DNA of 64,000 bases from Agrypnia vestita (GCA_016648135.1 JADDOH010000325.1:62001-126000); one strand, 5' to 3'; shown: positions 32,357-45,093, counted from the first letter of the stretch. Notes: generated by a model not told the origin, from the sequence alone. Numbers and translations are program-made.

Positions 32357-32360
32357 TAAA
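32355..32360 (+). promoter_or_regulatory. Poly(A) signal overlapping the trunk-like stop codon
   Basis: The stop TAA (32354-32356) shares its last two bases with AATAAA (32355-32360). A T/GT-rich stretch (tcttttttttgtgttg, about 32390-32405) lies 30-45 nt downstream, the normal position of a downstream element. Confidence 0.5.
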
Positions 32361-32700
32361 TACGACCGCTATTGATATGTTTGAAAAAATCTTTTTTTTG
32401 TGTTGACACCAGTGAGCTTGTTTTCTTGAAGAAATCAGCATTCTTTACACGTGTACATATTTAATTAATTTTAAGATTTACCTACGTAGATGTACCTACG
32501 CCTACCAGTTATTTTATAACTTAGGATCGTTAACCTGTACAAAATAATATCTTATTCTGCTTTAATATTTATAAGAAATAGATTGACGATAATATTTCAA
32601 TATATTAACATAGATATTAGGTCTGTGCCTTATTATAATCCATTTCAAGATTGTATCCATTGTGCTATCAAACCGTGCACAGAATGAAAGATACAAAATA

Positions 32701-33229
32701 CAGGGTTATTTGGAAAACATTAATAACCTCGCAGGACTATATTACTGCCTTGATTATGAGTCGAAAATGTTCAAGCTCTCACGACCTAATTTCAATAGTT
32801 ATGGAGATAGGCGACAACAAAGTTTGCATTTTTTTTTCAATATTTCCGACTTTTTGTAAAACGTTGGACTATCATTACAGTAACTAATGTCGATTACGAA
32901 AAATTCATTCGTTTCAATACAAGTTAAATAAAATGATAAAAACCCTGAAAAATTTCCAATTGGAAGTGTTTGTGTTTGTGTTTTATTATTTTATTTGACA
33001 TGTATTTAAGGGAATGAATTTTTCATATTAGATATAAGTAACTGTAATGATAGTCCAAAATTTTACAAAAAAAATAAGTGAGAAATATTGAAAAAAAAAA
33101 ATGCAAACTTTGATGTCGCATATCTCCATAACTATTGAAATTAGGTCACGATAGCTTGAACATTTTCGACTCATAATCAAGACAGGAATATAGTCCTGCG
33201 AGGTTATTAATGTTTCCCAAATAACCCTG
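32701..33229. mobile_element. Palindromic MITE family A, complete copy
   Basis: Starts cagggttatttggaaaac at 32701 and ends cccaaataaccctg at 33229, TA on both sides. The two arms of about 200 bp are inverted copies: gattatgagtcgaaaatgtt, tagttatggagat, tttgcattttttttcaatat and ggactatcattacagtaact recur inverted. 529 bp, the best reference copy in the window. Frames inside (32651-32887, 33146-33352) are not genes. Confidence 0.9.
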
Positions 33230-34159
33230 TATATTCTGTATAAGAATTCCAGGAGGCCTCATAATTTTAATAAAATCTTCCCATAACCTTAATTGATATG
33301 AAATAATAATATCCCAGTGCTTGTAAATAATAAACCGGTGTGTGCGCTGCACAATGTAGGATAGTCTATGAACCAGAGATGTTTTTTTTTAAGAAACATT
33401 TTTAATAATTGTAATCATTTGAAAATTTTTAATTCAGACTTTTCTACTATATATTTTATACTATTGTGCATATACAAAATTTGTACAAATAAACTTTTGA
33501 TGAAATGTCGATCTTGTTTTCTAGATTAAAATTAAATTTTCATAACAAATCCAAATGGACTATTCAAAGATTCTAAAACCTTGTACTAGTATTGCTCATC
33601 CATCAAGGTTAATTCTTTGACTAAAGTGGGATTTTGATTTTTAAATATGTGTTATATTATGTAATGATAATGAGTTAAATAGTTAAAACCTTTCAACGAT
33701 TATAAATTTAGTAAATAATCCGACTAATGTACTGTAGAATGTACCCCCATTGTTAATACTTATTGTGAATATTTTAGGGATTTTGCAGCCTTTCATAGAC
33801 ATGTTCGCAATTTTAAAATATATTTAAATTTAATGGGTTATGCTAATCCAAAACCTTATTTCTTTATGCAATTTAAGGTGATAAATAAGTTCATTTTTTA
33901 ATGTATCGTTATCTCTTGATGGATGTGCTTTAAATACTGTTTGATACAGTGATGTTAAAATTATGTATTATGTAAAATCTGTTACGTTTCATACATATGT
34001 GCAGTATGTGCATTGTTTTAATGCAGTAGAGTTAGTATTTCAATAGTGTATGTATAATATATTTAGATGATATTCGGTGAAGATGATTGTAAATAGTAGG
34101 CATTATGTACATATAAAATGGTCAGCATATATATTAGGACTGTGAATTAATGTAAATAT

Positions 34160-34412
34160 GTGATTGTGGCGAATAAATAAATACAGTGATGGAAATTAAT
34201 AATTGCGTTTGTTTTAAAAAAATATGTATTGAAGGGAATACATTTTTCATAATCAACATAAGTTACTGTAATAATAGTTCAACTTTTTGCAAAAAATTAG
34301 TCCGAGATATTGTAAAAAAAATACAAACTTTGATATTGAACATTTTCGACTTATTATCAAGGCAAGAATTCACCTGTAAAGCTTTTGCTACTAGCTTTGA
34401 GACATCCTGTAT
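34160..34412. mobile_element. MITE family A, right-hand half only
   Basis: The segment carries gaagggaatacatttttcat, aagttactgtaataatagtt, a tttgatattgaacattttcgac phrase and gacatcctgta at its end, matching the right arm of the complete copy. Left arm is absent. The 78-codon frame over it is accidental. Confidence 0.7.
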
Positions 34413-34429
34413 AGGGATGTAAGTAAATA

Positions 34430-37161
34430 TATATTTTTCTGAGTAGTAGATGGTGTTCCAGTTAAAATTAATATAGTTTTCTCCTCTCTTTCTTTGTTAG
34501 CATTTGTGTAAAGTAAATATTTATTATGTTTATACTTAAAGGACTTCACTAAATAGCTCTGAAATATACAATTGTTCTTATTCCTTCATTCTTCTAACTC
34601 CTATTCCACCCTATACGATACTACGATGGCGTTGCATGATTCAAGGTGAAAAGGTAAATGAATAAAAAATCACACCTTTAAAATACTTTTTTGTTGTTTA
34701 ATCAATTTGTATCAATACAGGTCCAACACAAGATTCCTAACTTTGTACAATGTATGTATGACTTAATATAGGCTAACTATAATATTAATTATAAACTACA
34801 TAGGCTTGAAGACGTTTAAATGGCAGTGTCGAGACGTAGTATGCAAAATAGCAATATAAATCTTTATAAGTAATTTGGTAGGCGGACATTAATAATAATC
34901 AATATTATGAACACAGAATGAGAACAGTCACTGAATGAATATGGCAGTAGCATAAAAAGTAGTACATAAATATATGAAAATAACTTATGTTAAATATTAA
35001 ATTAGAAATGCAATTGTATAAAAAATTATCCCAGAAAATTTTACCTTGAGTAAATTTTGTTTTAATTAGGTACATAATATGAATGGTATAGGACAGAAAT
35101 GAATTCTAACTTTCAATATATCTAAGCTAACAAAAAAAGCAATAAAAAATATATTAGAATGACATCACATCTTTTTACCCACCAAATTTATTGAAAAGGT
35201 AGTTGGTTCTATAGTAATCAGCTCATTTGAGATACACATGTTTGTAACTGACATTATAGCCAGAGTAGAGATAAAAAAAAGTAAAAAATTGGTATGCTTT
35301 TGATAAAATATTTTTAAAATATACAGACATGTTTTTTAAAGCAATTATTAAGTATAAAACTATCACTGTAAGCCAGATATTCTCGTATTCATATTTACTA
35401 TATTCTCGTCAACTGCATAGTGACAGTTTGTTTTTATATTTCTCATTTCTTTCCTGAACCCTTCATATATGTATAATCTACTATCCACTTTTTTTTACTA
35501 TGTTAAAAGAAGGAAAGACATTTTAAATGACCATTTGGCAAACCTTAAAGAAACTACAATTTAATAAAATATTAAAAAATGACTATTTGTAATATGTATA
35601 AAAATTTATTATTACAATGTTAACAGCAGAAATAAAAAAAATATTCAAGTATTCATTTATTTTAAAAATAATTCAACAAAGTTATGTATGCGATAATTTA
35701 TCACTTTTAAATAACAATGGCATTTCAACAATGGCGAATTAAACAACATTCAATAATGATTTATTTATTTTTGAAATACTGTATGAATCTTGGTCGACAA
35801 CAGTTTTACAAATCACAAGAGGGCAAAATGTAAAAAATTTATATTGTTGAAAAAAAAAAGTTTGAAATACAAAATATCAAAACAGAATAGTAATGATTTT
35901 GTGTTCTTCATACTTTGACTATAATTTTTTTGTACCTATGTTTGATTGAATGGTGTATTTATTATTTTAAAGAGTAAGATATCTCACACCCACATTCAAA
36001 GATTTATATGTTAAAATTAAAATCAAAGTACAACCATTTTTCAATAGTCAAACAGTGAAATATTCCTTTTTTAATGCCAATTAAGTCAGTCAGTCATATA
36101 AAAATAGAGGAAGATCATTCTAGATGGCGGGTGATTGTACTTCTGATAGTGTAAAGATTAAAACATTAAATATAAATGCTTAAAAGTCATTAAACACGTT
36201 TATAGGATCTGAATTAAATGTTCCAGAAGGGAAACACGTTGAATGAAAAAAAAAACAGTATGATTAACAATGCACAGAAATACTGAAAATAACTAGGATA
36301 AGTCTAATCTTAATGTAAGTAATTCTAATTATCTTTATCTATAAATTAGTTGCCTTTATTTTCATTGAAGTTTCACATTCTTATCCTGCGTAATCTGAGA
36401 TTTAAAAAATTTATCTTTAAATGAGCAGAATTTAAAAAAGTGAACACATTTGATCTAATAATATTAAAGCAAATATGTATTATAATTTTTTTTTATCGAG
36501 TTATTAATTGAGATGAAACTAAACATATAAATATTTTAAGATAAATAGTTTTTGTTTGAAACACTCAAGCTAAGAATATGAAGATTTAAGAATCTCAGAT
36601 TATAAACTGCAATCCGTACATTCAACCACAACCGATCAAATCAAATAAATTATAAAAATGGCAGTAAGGAATTATGCGTAGGTCTATGTTAAAGTTTAAT
36701 TTTCAATGTGATTTATTTAATCAACAATCTTACAACTATCTCAGAGGCTCCTAGCGATGGCACACCACAGATCCGAAATTCTGCTCAACAAATATTATTT
36801 CACAGAGATGAGACATTCAGAGAAAACATTTCAAACATCCTCAGCTGTGGAGATATGTATTAATAATATTGATAGTTTATCCGAGTTAAAAGGAAATGTA
36901 AAACGAAAACGCAAAAAAATAATTTAAAATAAACAGAAAGTCGACTATAAAAATGACAATTATTTTAAAAATTCAAAAAATAAAAGTTGGATGTGTTGAT
37001 TAATGTGTAACACACATGTTTCAATTATTGTAAAAAAAAAGTTATGTCATTTGGAAGACGGAGAAAATCCTATGGGAAAATAAATTAAAACAGTGCGCAA
37101 CTGAGGACATTGAAAAGATCTACTAGTAAATAAAATAATTTACATTATTAAAACTAATATC
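34430..37161 (-). other. AT-rich non-coding; contains fibrillin 3' UTR
   Basis: No frames of interest and no recognised mobile element. It directly follows the fibrillin stop codon. The nearest - strand AATAAA is at 36712-36717, about 445 bp beyond the stop; others lie near 36354, 35763 and 35658. The UTR length cannot be decided from sequence. Confidence 0.5.
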
Positions 37162-37389
37162 CTATGACGGTAGCTGTGTGACCTCGATGTTAATAAACAG
37201 CTTGAGTGGTTTCTCATACGTGCCATTCGTGGACTGGATCCTCGGCACTCGGCCTTCGATCTCCAGTTGGAAGTTCTCTGGACTCTTCAACCTCTTCCTG
37301 AAGTGAAGGGACCAGATTCCGTGCCTCTTCACCAGACCAAACTTCTTCAGTTCATTGCCCTTCGTGATGCGATACACAATGTCGTCATT
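37162..37389 (-). CDS. Fibrillin exon T: terminal exon
   Basis: NDDIVYRITKGNELKKFGLV, KRHGIWSLHFRKRLKSPENF, QLEIEGRVPRIQ, then EKPLKLFINIEVTQLPS and stop. This beta-rich end corresponds in place to asprosin, the fibrillin-1 propeptide (compare 'YLHF-KK...G-Y-L-I'). Acceptor tttttag. Confidence 0.87.
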   Translation of the reverse strand, partial: NDDIVYRITKGNELKKFGLVKRHGIWSLHFRKRLKSPENFQLEIEGRVPRIQSTNGTYEKPLKLFINIEVTQLPS

Positions 37390-37825
37390 CTAAAAATAAA
37401 AATGTAAATTTTAAATGATGTAATTAATTATAAAGCAAAATGAACAAATAATTATACGAGGAAACAACAGCATAGTGTTAAATTCTATGTTATGTTAAGT
37501 GTCAGTTAAGTCAATGTTAAGTGGTAGACATATAGTCAATCTCTTTGGTAGGTCACACATAGGTACTTTTAACTTTTCGAAAATTTGTGAGAATCAAAAA
37601 GTTTCTGAGAATAACAAAAACTACATTGCAATCATTGTATATTGGTGGGTGGTAGAAATTGGAAGTGATTTTCTGAATTTGAGTCATATCAATTATCCAC
37701 AAGAAATATGTGTAAATGGAGTCTCTTATGACCAATTTTTGGTGATAAAAATATAATTTCTTCCCATAACACAAAATAAAACCTAACTTTTTTCATTGAA
37801 ATAGATTGTTTTAAACACGGTTTAC

Positions 37826-37965
37826 CTTTACTGCAGGTCTGATTTTGATAATTTCACTCCTGTGTTTGGTTTGCAGAACATCCACCTTCACCACTACATG
37901 TTCCTGTTCCACATCTCGCTGCTTCTTTTTTCCATTTCTCTTTTTCCTTAATTTTCCATTAGGAC
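37826..37965 (-). CDS. Fibrillin exon S: propeptide, basic
   Basis: GPNGKLRKKRNGKKKQRDVE, then QEHVVVKVDVLQTKHRSEII and KIRPAVK. Very Lys/Arg-rich start, with extra dibasic sites. Acceptor atacag, donor aag|gtaaac; phase 0 at the end. Confidence 0.82.
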
Positions 37966-38228
37966 CTGTATTTCAGATGAAAGTATTTTATACTAGTTTA
38001 AAGATGACCTCAAATTTAAAAGTCAAATAATGTGTGACATTTTTAAATTGATAAATTGGCAAAATGCAAAGGCAAAAGGGTGCATTCATGTTCCAAAATT
38101 TTTTTTTACATATAAATATATGATATTAGCTTAAGAATAATATTTTATTATATTTGGTAATTAAATATGTAGAGTCTATTAAAGTTTGAAAATTACAAGA
38201 GTCTATACAGTCACATCATAATACAAAC

Positions 38229-38472
38229 CTCTCTTTCCTTCTCTCTTCCTACTCTTCCCCTCTGCTGTTTGTCCTTCTGGATAATCCTTGCTTACTCCAC
38301 GTCTTCTGAGATTCTTCTTGATAAATGGTGGGTAGTTACTGCTGGCGTCTGACACATTGGATAATTTCCTTTCGTCTTCCAAGAGTTCCATGATATCCGC
38401 TGATATATCAGCTGGTGTGGTCACATTTCTGTGATGGGCGTGTTTCGAATCTCTTCGGTGACGACCATTTAT
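38229..38472 (-). CDS. Fibrillin exon R: furin site and propeptide start
   Basis: INGRHRRDSKHAHHRNV: RHRR is a furin consensus at the position where vertebrate fibrillins are cut (KINGYPKRGR-type segment). The rest (TTPADISADIMELLEDERKL, KKNLRRRGVSKDYPEGQ) belongs to the C-terminal propeptide. Acceptor tttcag, donor gag|gtttgt. Confidence 0.85.
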
Positions 38473-38902
38473 CTGAAATAAATATTAAAAATGGTAAACA
38501 ATATTAAATTACTAATTTTCAAAATATCTAGGATATTTGCAGCCATGTAAACAAAATTGAAAACTTCGATCAATCAAAAAATGCATTTTTTATATAACTT
38601 AGTCCCCGAATTACCTAACACGTGTCTACTATAAGTGATTAACTGACATGCCTGAACAGTCAGGTGTTTTGTATTTAACAAAGGTCACACTAAAGCGGTG
38701 TATAATTTTTTTACTCTAAATTTTCAAAAAATAAATAATTTTGACTGTAGTAAAAACATTTTTATTATGACATACATGATCAATTTGATGAAACATAAAA
38801 TATTTTTATCAGGTATAAAATTTTATACTACATATAATAATTAGAAGGAATTGGCGAAAGAACAACAAATCACTTACCTGTATAATTTGTTAGATATATA
38901 TT

Positions 38903-38985
38903 GTTGGTCTGGAGTGAGGTTCGAACCTGCGACCTTTGGATCACGAGGCGAGAGTCCTAACCACAAGACCAACAAACCAGTCTAA
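38903..38985 (-). mobile_element. SINE tRNA-like head, copy 3
   Basis: Only the tRNA-like head (ttggtcttgtggttaggact, B-box ggttcgaacctc) is present, within a fibrillin intron. Its ends ttgttggtc/gaccaacaa are inverted copies, and tgttaga flanks (38887-38893 against inverted tctaaca at 38986-38992). Confidence 0.7.
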
Positions 38986-39162
38986 CAAATTAATAATAAA
39001 GTAAGAGCTTTACAAAAAGGCAAATTTGTCCATCAAAGATAAAGAAGAATAAAAAGTGATGTCTTTAATCTCTACAAATGATGTTATGAAAAAAGGAGTA
39101 ATAATAATGAATTATTTAGTATGTTTATATGCATAACCAAATTTAAAATTGTAAATTTATAC

Positions 39163-39305
39163 CTTGCAAGAAAAGCATCCTTCAGTGGATATGATTTTCG
39201 AGTCTCTTCTTGAACTGAGGTCATCTTGAATGGGGAATATCGGTACATTTCCAATATCATCAGCTCCATATCCGCCATCAATTGTCGAAAGGCAATGTCC
39301 TTGTC
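39163..39305 (-). CDS. Fibrillin exon Q: unique region before the furin site
   Basis: GQGHCLSTIDGGYGADD, then a variable stretch, then STEGCFSCK. The G-Q-G-H-C and C-x-x-C-K ends match the vertebrate fibrillin C-terminal unique region. Acceptor atttag, donor aag|gtataa. The 65-codon frame reported in another phase here is not the product. Confidence 0.83.
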
Positions 39306-39517
39306 CTAAATTAAACACATTATTTATTATATATTTTACATATTAATTTACTTATTTATTTATTAGTAATATTATCGTATTTTAATTTTTATATAACCTT
39401 AACTAAGATTCATATAATTTAACACACGTTATAATGAATTTCAATAAAGTAACACAGAAAAACTTGAAAGACTTAAAAACAAAAATAATGTACAAGAAAA
39501 GGAAAATTTTTTGCTTC

Positions 39518-39571
39518 CATGCACATCACTATGTCAAGCTGTCTCATGCACATCACTATGTCAAGCTGTCT
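39518..39571. repeat. 27-bp exact tandem duplication (fibrillin intron or upstream)
   Basis: catgcacatcactatgtcaa plus gctgtct is repeated twice without a difference. Confidence 0.9.
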
Positions 39572-40301
39572 CATATTTTGTGGGCAAATTTTAAGGATAA
39601 AAACAAAACCTGCAGCAATATACATACTACATATATACTTCTTCCGGAAACTATTTTTTCAACATCTAATTTAAACATAGTTTTCATTTAAAAAAAGTTG
39701 CAAAGCTCTGAAAGGTGAAAGTCGTTCGGGAGAGTGAACGTGGATATGGTAGAAATTCACATATACTATTAACGTAATTTTTTCAATGGTCTTCTTCATC
39801 CTCTTGTATTGCTCTATTTATTGTTTCATCTTTTCTATAGCTGGTTTGGCTCAATGGTACAAAGGATTTCCCAATTTGAGGGTTGTCGCGAAAAACATAA
39901 CGGACGCCGACGCCTCACATGATTTTGCGCAATCAAAAAGGCATTATTAGTTTTTTATAACTTGTTAAAAATTTCAGATTATGTGACATAAAATGAATTG
40001 ATTTATGGTGCAAGGGTCTAAAAATAATGATTTACGAATTACCAGTTTTTTCATATTATTGGGATAAATAAAATATTGAATTAATATTTTGGGACTTTCG
40101 TGCTTTAAAAATTTCGAATTATTGGCGTTGGAATTAATTAATGAAGAGAATTAATGAGATTTTATTTTATTAAAAATATGTAAAGGGTCAAAAGACAGAC
40201 AGATTTTTGTCCGGTTTATTAATTAAACCAGTATGTATTATTTTGGAAGCATACCATTTGCAGCAATGAAGGTATTTATCACATTTCAATTATATTCATA
40301 C

Positions 40302-40401
40302 CAACAACATGATATCCTTGAGGACAGCCGCACTGGAACCCACTGTTTCCCACGGAGGTGCACCCGAAGAAGCAGGGGCTGCCGGCACAACCGGAACTGA
40401 C
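40302..40401 (-). CDS. Fibrillin exon P: last EGF domain
   Basis: VSSGCAGSPCFFGCTSVGNS, GFQCGCPQGYHVV. It lacks the D-x-[DN]-E-C calcium motif. The vertebrate last EGF continues in the same way into G-Q-G-H-C. Acceptor attatag, donor ttg|gtatga. Confidence 0.85.
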
Positions 40402-41444
40402 CTATAATTAAACGGCATAGTAACAACATTCACAAAAGATATCCAAAGGAAAGGATGTGATGATGGAAAGCTGGAGAAATTTGAAGGACCACAGTCAAAG
40501 AGGACTGGAATGTGAGGAATTACTGACTGACTTAAGTCTTGCTGAAACAATGTGTTGTTAGCTTTCAATCAAACCTTCGTATTGACTATGAAAAATGTTA
40601 GGAGGTGATGTTAGATGATTAGTGATGTGGGTAGATCCCCACATCTTCACAAACACAAGACCATGTGCGTAATATACGAGAATTAGGTTAAAAAAACAGC
40701 ATTTATCAATATCTATGTTCAATTTATTCCATGAGCGGACGGTATTGCAACTGGCACTAACCATTATTTGACATTTATATTGATGATTGATTTGGTAACA
40801 GATTTTTTTGCATTTTGACAGGCAACCATCAGTATCAAACAATTATATTTCAGCTACCAATCATCGATACAATCAGATGTAAATCTCAAATAACTACCAT
40901 GTGAAACTCGTTAAAATAATGGTTTAACCATGATGATAATGATAATGAGGCTTGAACGGGATGGAAAGAGTGGAACAATAATTTTAAGTGATGTTATTTT
41001 TCATTACTAGTGTTCCATTTTATATACTTTTTTCGATGCCTTTTTCATTCCTCATTGTGTATTTAATTACACATATACAAGAATATTCGTCCATAATAGT
41101 GTGGTGGCATCTGTCCAACCCTGTGCCATAAACCTATCGTCCAACTCAATTTGTTGATATTAACACAATAAAAATTTCCACAATGTAAACATAGGAGAAC
41201 AAAGGAGTCGAGCTAAGGGCAGGGGCGACGCTACACCAACCAAGCATCTGCCGTAACATCAGGCAGACCAGTGCTTGTCATTTATTCCACACACATCTTC
41301 ATTTGGTCCCGGAGAACATCTTCAGAAATAAATAAATATAAACAACCAAATGCTCCTTCATTCCAACAACCTACGAACATTCCCTAAAATAGCATTAATC
41401 CAAACATATATTTTAAACATATTTACAAAATCAAAAAGGCTTAC

Positions 41445-41605
41445 TTGTAAGCAAACTTGATGGAGGTTGTCGAATTGGTAGCCATCAGGACATCCGCACC
41501 GGTATGATCCTTGGACGTTGAAGCAGTGTCCCATTCCATCGCAGGGATTTGATGAACATTCATTGTCATCCACACATTTTTTCTGAGATGGATGTGCTAT
41601 GTATC
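41445..41605 (-). CDS. Fibrillin exon O: EGF domain
   Basis: GYIAHPSQKKCVDDNECSSN, PCDGMGHCFNVQGSYRCGCP, DGYQFDNLHQVCLQ. Acceptor ttccag, donor caa|gtaagc. Confidence 0.88.
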
Positions 41606-42528
41606 CTGGAATACAAGGATAAGTTAAAACTCGTTTTTTCCAACTAGGAAGTGTTATTTACAATAATGTTTTCAGTCCAGTTGGTAGTATTGGCAATTTT
41701 AAAACAGCTTTGGATTGGAATATATCGACAGTCCCAGTCGGACATCTACCAAAAATGCATTTTTGACTTTATTGTACCAAAATATAGAAAATATTTTTCT
41801 CCGCAATACAAAATGATAAACATTTCTACTTTTTTCACAGAAAAAAACTAACATAAAAGTGGACAAATATACTAATTTTGTGTGTAATGCCATTCAACTC
41901 TCGTGTAAAAAATTTTTTCAATAAAATTAAAGAATTTTTTAAATGAAGGCAATAATATTTAAGTACATTAAATCAATATGTTTGTCAATAAAATGATAAT
42001 TGAATTCATAGCAATTTTCAGAAATAAATTGTTCTTTGATGAATTAAACAAAAAATGTTTTTTTCTGAAATAAAAAGGCATGATGTTAGATATATGTATA
42101 TTTTCAGTATTTATGTATTTACATGCCAAGACATGGCCACTAACAAAAAAGAGCTTTTTGCAAAAGCAGGAGGATATTGAAAATGTCCTGGATGAACAAA
42201 GTGTGAAACAAAGACATTGTAATATACACATATGAAAAAAGATAAAGAAATTACAATCTCTATCAAAAATAGAAAACTTGAGTACTTTGGGGATGTTGTG
42301 AGAGGGGGGAAAGTTGTACAAGTCATACTACAGGGGAAGATTCAAGAACGAAGCGGTGTAGGAAGATGTGTCACCTGGTCGAAGAACTGCCTGACAGATT
42401 TCAGTTCAGTTACAGACAGTTCAGAGCAGCTGCCTCTAAAGTCTAAATAGCAGTAACAATTTCCAAGTTCCATTCCAAAAAGGGAAGTGGAACTTTAAGG
42501 AAGAAGAACAGAAGGAATAAATAATTAC

Positions 42529-42627
42529 CTTCTGGACATCCGCAACGATAGCCACCAACAAGATTCTGGCAATTTGATTCACATTTTCCATCATCCAAAC
42601 ATTCATCTTGATCTGTACAGTAGGTTC
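42529..42627 (-). CDS. Fibrillin exon N: EGF domain
   Basis: GTYCTDQDECLDDGKCESNC, QNLVGGYRCGCPEG. Acceptor ttacag, donor aag|gtaatt. Confidence 0.88.
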
Positions 42628-42729
42628 CTGTAATCAACACAAAAATAACATTAAATATTAAATATAGAAATTGTCAACAGAACGTTAACGACTTTTACTT
42701 CACTGGAGAGAATTTATAGAAAATTATAC

Positions 42730-42840
42730 CTGTGTTATCAACTCTGAAGCCTCTAGGACAGACGCACTTGAAGCTTCCCAGTGTATTGACGCAGTTGCCC
42801 GGAGTAGGACACACATCAGTATCTAAGCACTCGTTCACAT
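42730..42840 (-). CDS. Fibrillin exon M: EGF domain
   Basis: DVNECLDTDVCPTPGNCVNT, LGSFKCVCPRGFRVDNT. Acceptor ctctcag, donor cag|gtataa. Confidence 0.88.
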
Positions 42841-43016
42841 CTGAGAGGAAGGAAATAATTATTTATTAAAAATAATTAAAAATGCATGCACTGAGACAAA
42901 AAAAAACATTTTATCTTCAAACAGTCTCCAAACTAATTCTACATAACTTTTCCCATGCGTCGAGTCCAAAAGACAGATGAAGACATGAAAATTATAAAAA
43001 GTAAAGTCTAACGTAC

Positions 43017-43151
43017 CGACACAAGTATCACCGTGTTTCGAATATCCTGGCCTACATCCGCACTCAAAGGACCCTTCTGTGTTGGTGCACTCTTGGTGGC
43101 ATGTATGCGTCTTCAATTCACACTCATCAATATCACTGCACGACACCCCAT
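43017..43151 (-). CDS. Fibrillin exon L: EGF domain
   Basis: [45 protein letters not shown]. Acceptor aatag, donor tcg|gtacgt. Confidence 0.88.
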
Positions 43152-43258
43152 CTATTGGCAAAAAATAATTAATAAAACATGCAACTTTTTTTCAATTTAA
43201 CAAAGAGACAACATCTTACAATATATATTTTTTTATTATGACAATGTTTTGGCTATAC

Positions 43259-43489
43259 CTGGGTTCAACTCAAATCCAGGAGGACAGGAACATACAAATG
43301 ATCCTTCAGTATTCTGGCACGAAAACTTGCAAGGAGACGGTCTGATTTGGCATTCATTTATATCTCTGCAGTGAGTTCCGCTTCCATCTACTTTGAATCC
43401 CCTGTTACATGCGCATCTGTATGAGCCCATAGTATTGAGGCATCGGCCGTTGAGGCACATATCAGGCATCATTTGGCATTCGTCTATGT
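43259..43489 (-). CDS. Fibrillin exon K: two EGF domains
   Basis: DIDECQMMPDMCLNGRC...CNRGFKVDGSGTHC, then RDINECQIRPSPCKFSCQN and CPPGFELNP. Acceptor ttttag, donor cag|gtatag. Confidence 0.88.
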
Positions 43490-43996
43490 CTAAAATGGAA
43501 AAAAAAGCAAATACTTAATCCTCTGAAACATGTACTTAAATGTACTTCTTAGGCAGAAATGTGGGGGAGAGAAGAGGAGAAAAGCCCGGTTACTAAATCT
43601 GGCGAGGCCAATAAGGCCTGCAGAGAACACTGCAGATAATGCAAATACTGTTCCAACTCTGTCAGTATGTCACCAAAAATGGTTTTGCACTATGTGACCC
43701 TAATGTCATAGGTTTATCATCTCTGATGTATCAATATTTTCTAAGACTTTGGCACCACATATAGACATGGTCCAGTACATATTTCTTGTTTCACAGTCTT
43801 ATCTGCTTTTCTTCAATCTTAAATAATCCCCCACAAATTTTAAGCTTTCACCATAAAATAAATTGAATTCCTAAAATAATCCATCCAATGCGGAACATCA
43901 GATTTAAATTCGTCAAGAAGATTCTACTGCAACACTTTTACATAAGTGGTGATTAGAAAATGTCCATAATCATGCGCATAATACGTAGTCAGTTAC

Positions 43997-44209
43997 CCTG
44001 GCCATCGATGGTTAGTCCTTGCGACAGGCACATTTCTCTGTACTCCTGCGAGTCCTGCGGGGGGCACCGCTCACAGCGTGGACCCCAGGCCTCCCCGGTA
44101 GAGCAGCAGCAAGCGGCCCGAGTGGAGGAGCTCTGGCCTCCGGAGACGAGAGAGCTCTGCACGCAGCGCCCGGCTGACAAGTGACGGAAACAGATGCCAA
44201 GACGCCTGT
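43997..44209 (-). CDS. Fibrillin exon J: second TB domain
   Basis: DRRLGICFRHLSAGRC, then STRAACCCSTGEAWGPRCER and CP, then C in EMCLSQG. A complete 8-Cys TB module in one exon, unusually GC-rich (44050-44180). Acceptor ttttag, donor agg|gtaact. Confidence 0.9.
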
Positions 44210-44532
44210 CTAAAAGGAAAAAATATAATTTCTAATACAAGTGTATATTACGAAGATATAAAACATTGGTAAGTTTTTGATAAACAGGTCCATTGCTTTT
44301 CCCCACTAATGATTGTAGACCATGGCTACATCTATAAATAATATATATTTAATTAATACTCGAGTCATCCATTAAATAAACTTTAAATTCAGTAAGAAGT
44401 AATTAAATATTTTTCAGAGTTCCAAAAAGTAGTTAGTCAATGTTGTCAATAATATGACACAAAAGACAATCTGAGATAAAAAAGTTGACTGAGAAAATCT
44501 AATTTCTTCTATTAGTAGAATGATATAATTAC

Positions 44533-44683
44533 CTATACATGATTTGCCATCATAGCTTAATTCAAATCCGTTGCTGCATTCACAAGTGTAACCTCCTTCG
44601 GTGTTGATGCATATGCCATCCTTGCACAAGTCTCTGTTCAGCGCGCACTCGTTAACATCCCTGCATTCATCAGTTAGACCCAC
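44533..44683 (-). CDS. Fibrillin exon I: EGF domain
   Basis: VGLTDECRDVNECALNRDLC then KDGICINTEGGYTCECSNGF and SYDGKSCI. Acceptor atccag, donor tag|gtaatt. The 2.5-kb intron upstream holds a Penelope-like element. Confidence 0.88.
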
Positions 44684-45093
44684 CTGGATAGAAAAATAAA
44701 TAATTTTAACAAAACAGGCAAAGTATATAGCGGTGATACTTAACTGTTTATTTTCTAACCTCTTAGAAAATCATTCTTATTATAATTTGATTTTAAAAAA
44801 GTGAGCATTACAAATGAAATTAATATGTATATGTATCTATAATATAAAACAGGGTTATAAATATATTACACAAATATATTTTCCAATATACATCTTTGCC
44901 ATGTGAAAGGAACTGTAAAAATTGTTTGCAAACGGAAAAGTATTTTATTTTTAATATAAGTATATATTTGAACAATAGTAAATAAATAACTTTTAAAGCA
45001 AGAAAACACTTTGTGGCTTGATATTATAAGAAATTTAAGAATAAATTAAATACTATGTTTTAAACCACTTTATTGCTATAAATTTGTCAACTA

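Noticed and set aside
43960..44200. GC-rich frames on both strands
   Set aside because: Shadows of the TB-domain exon J.
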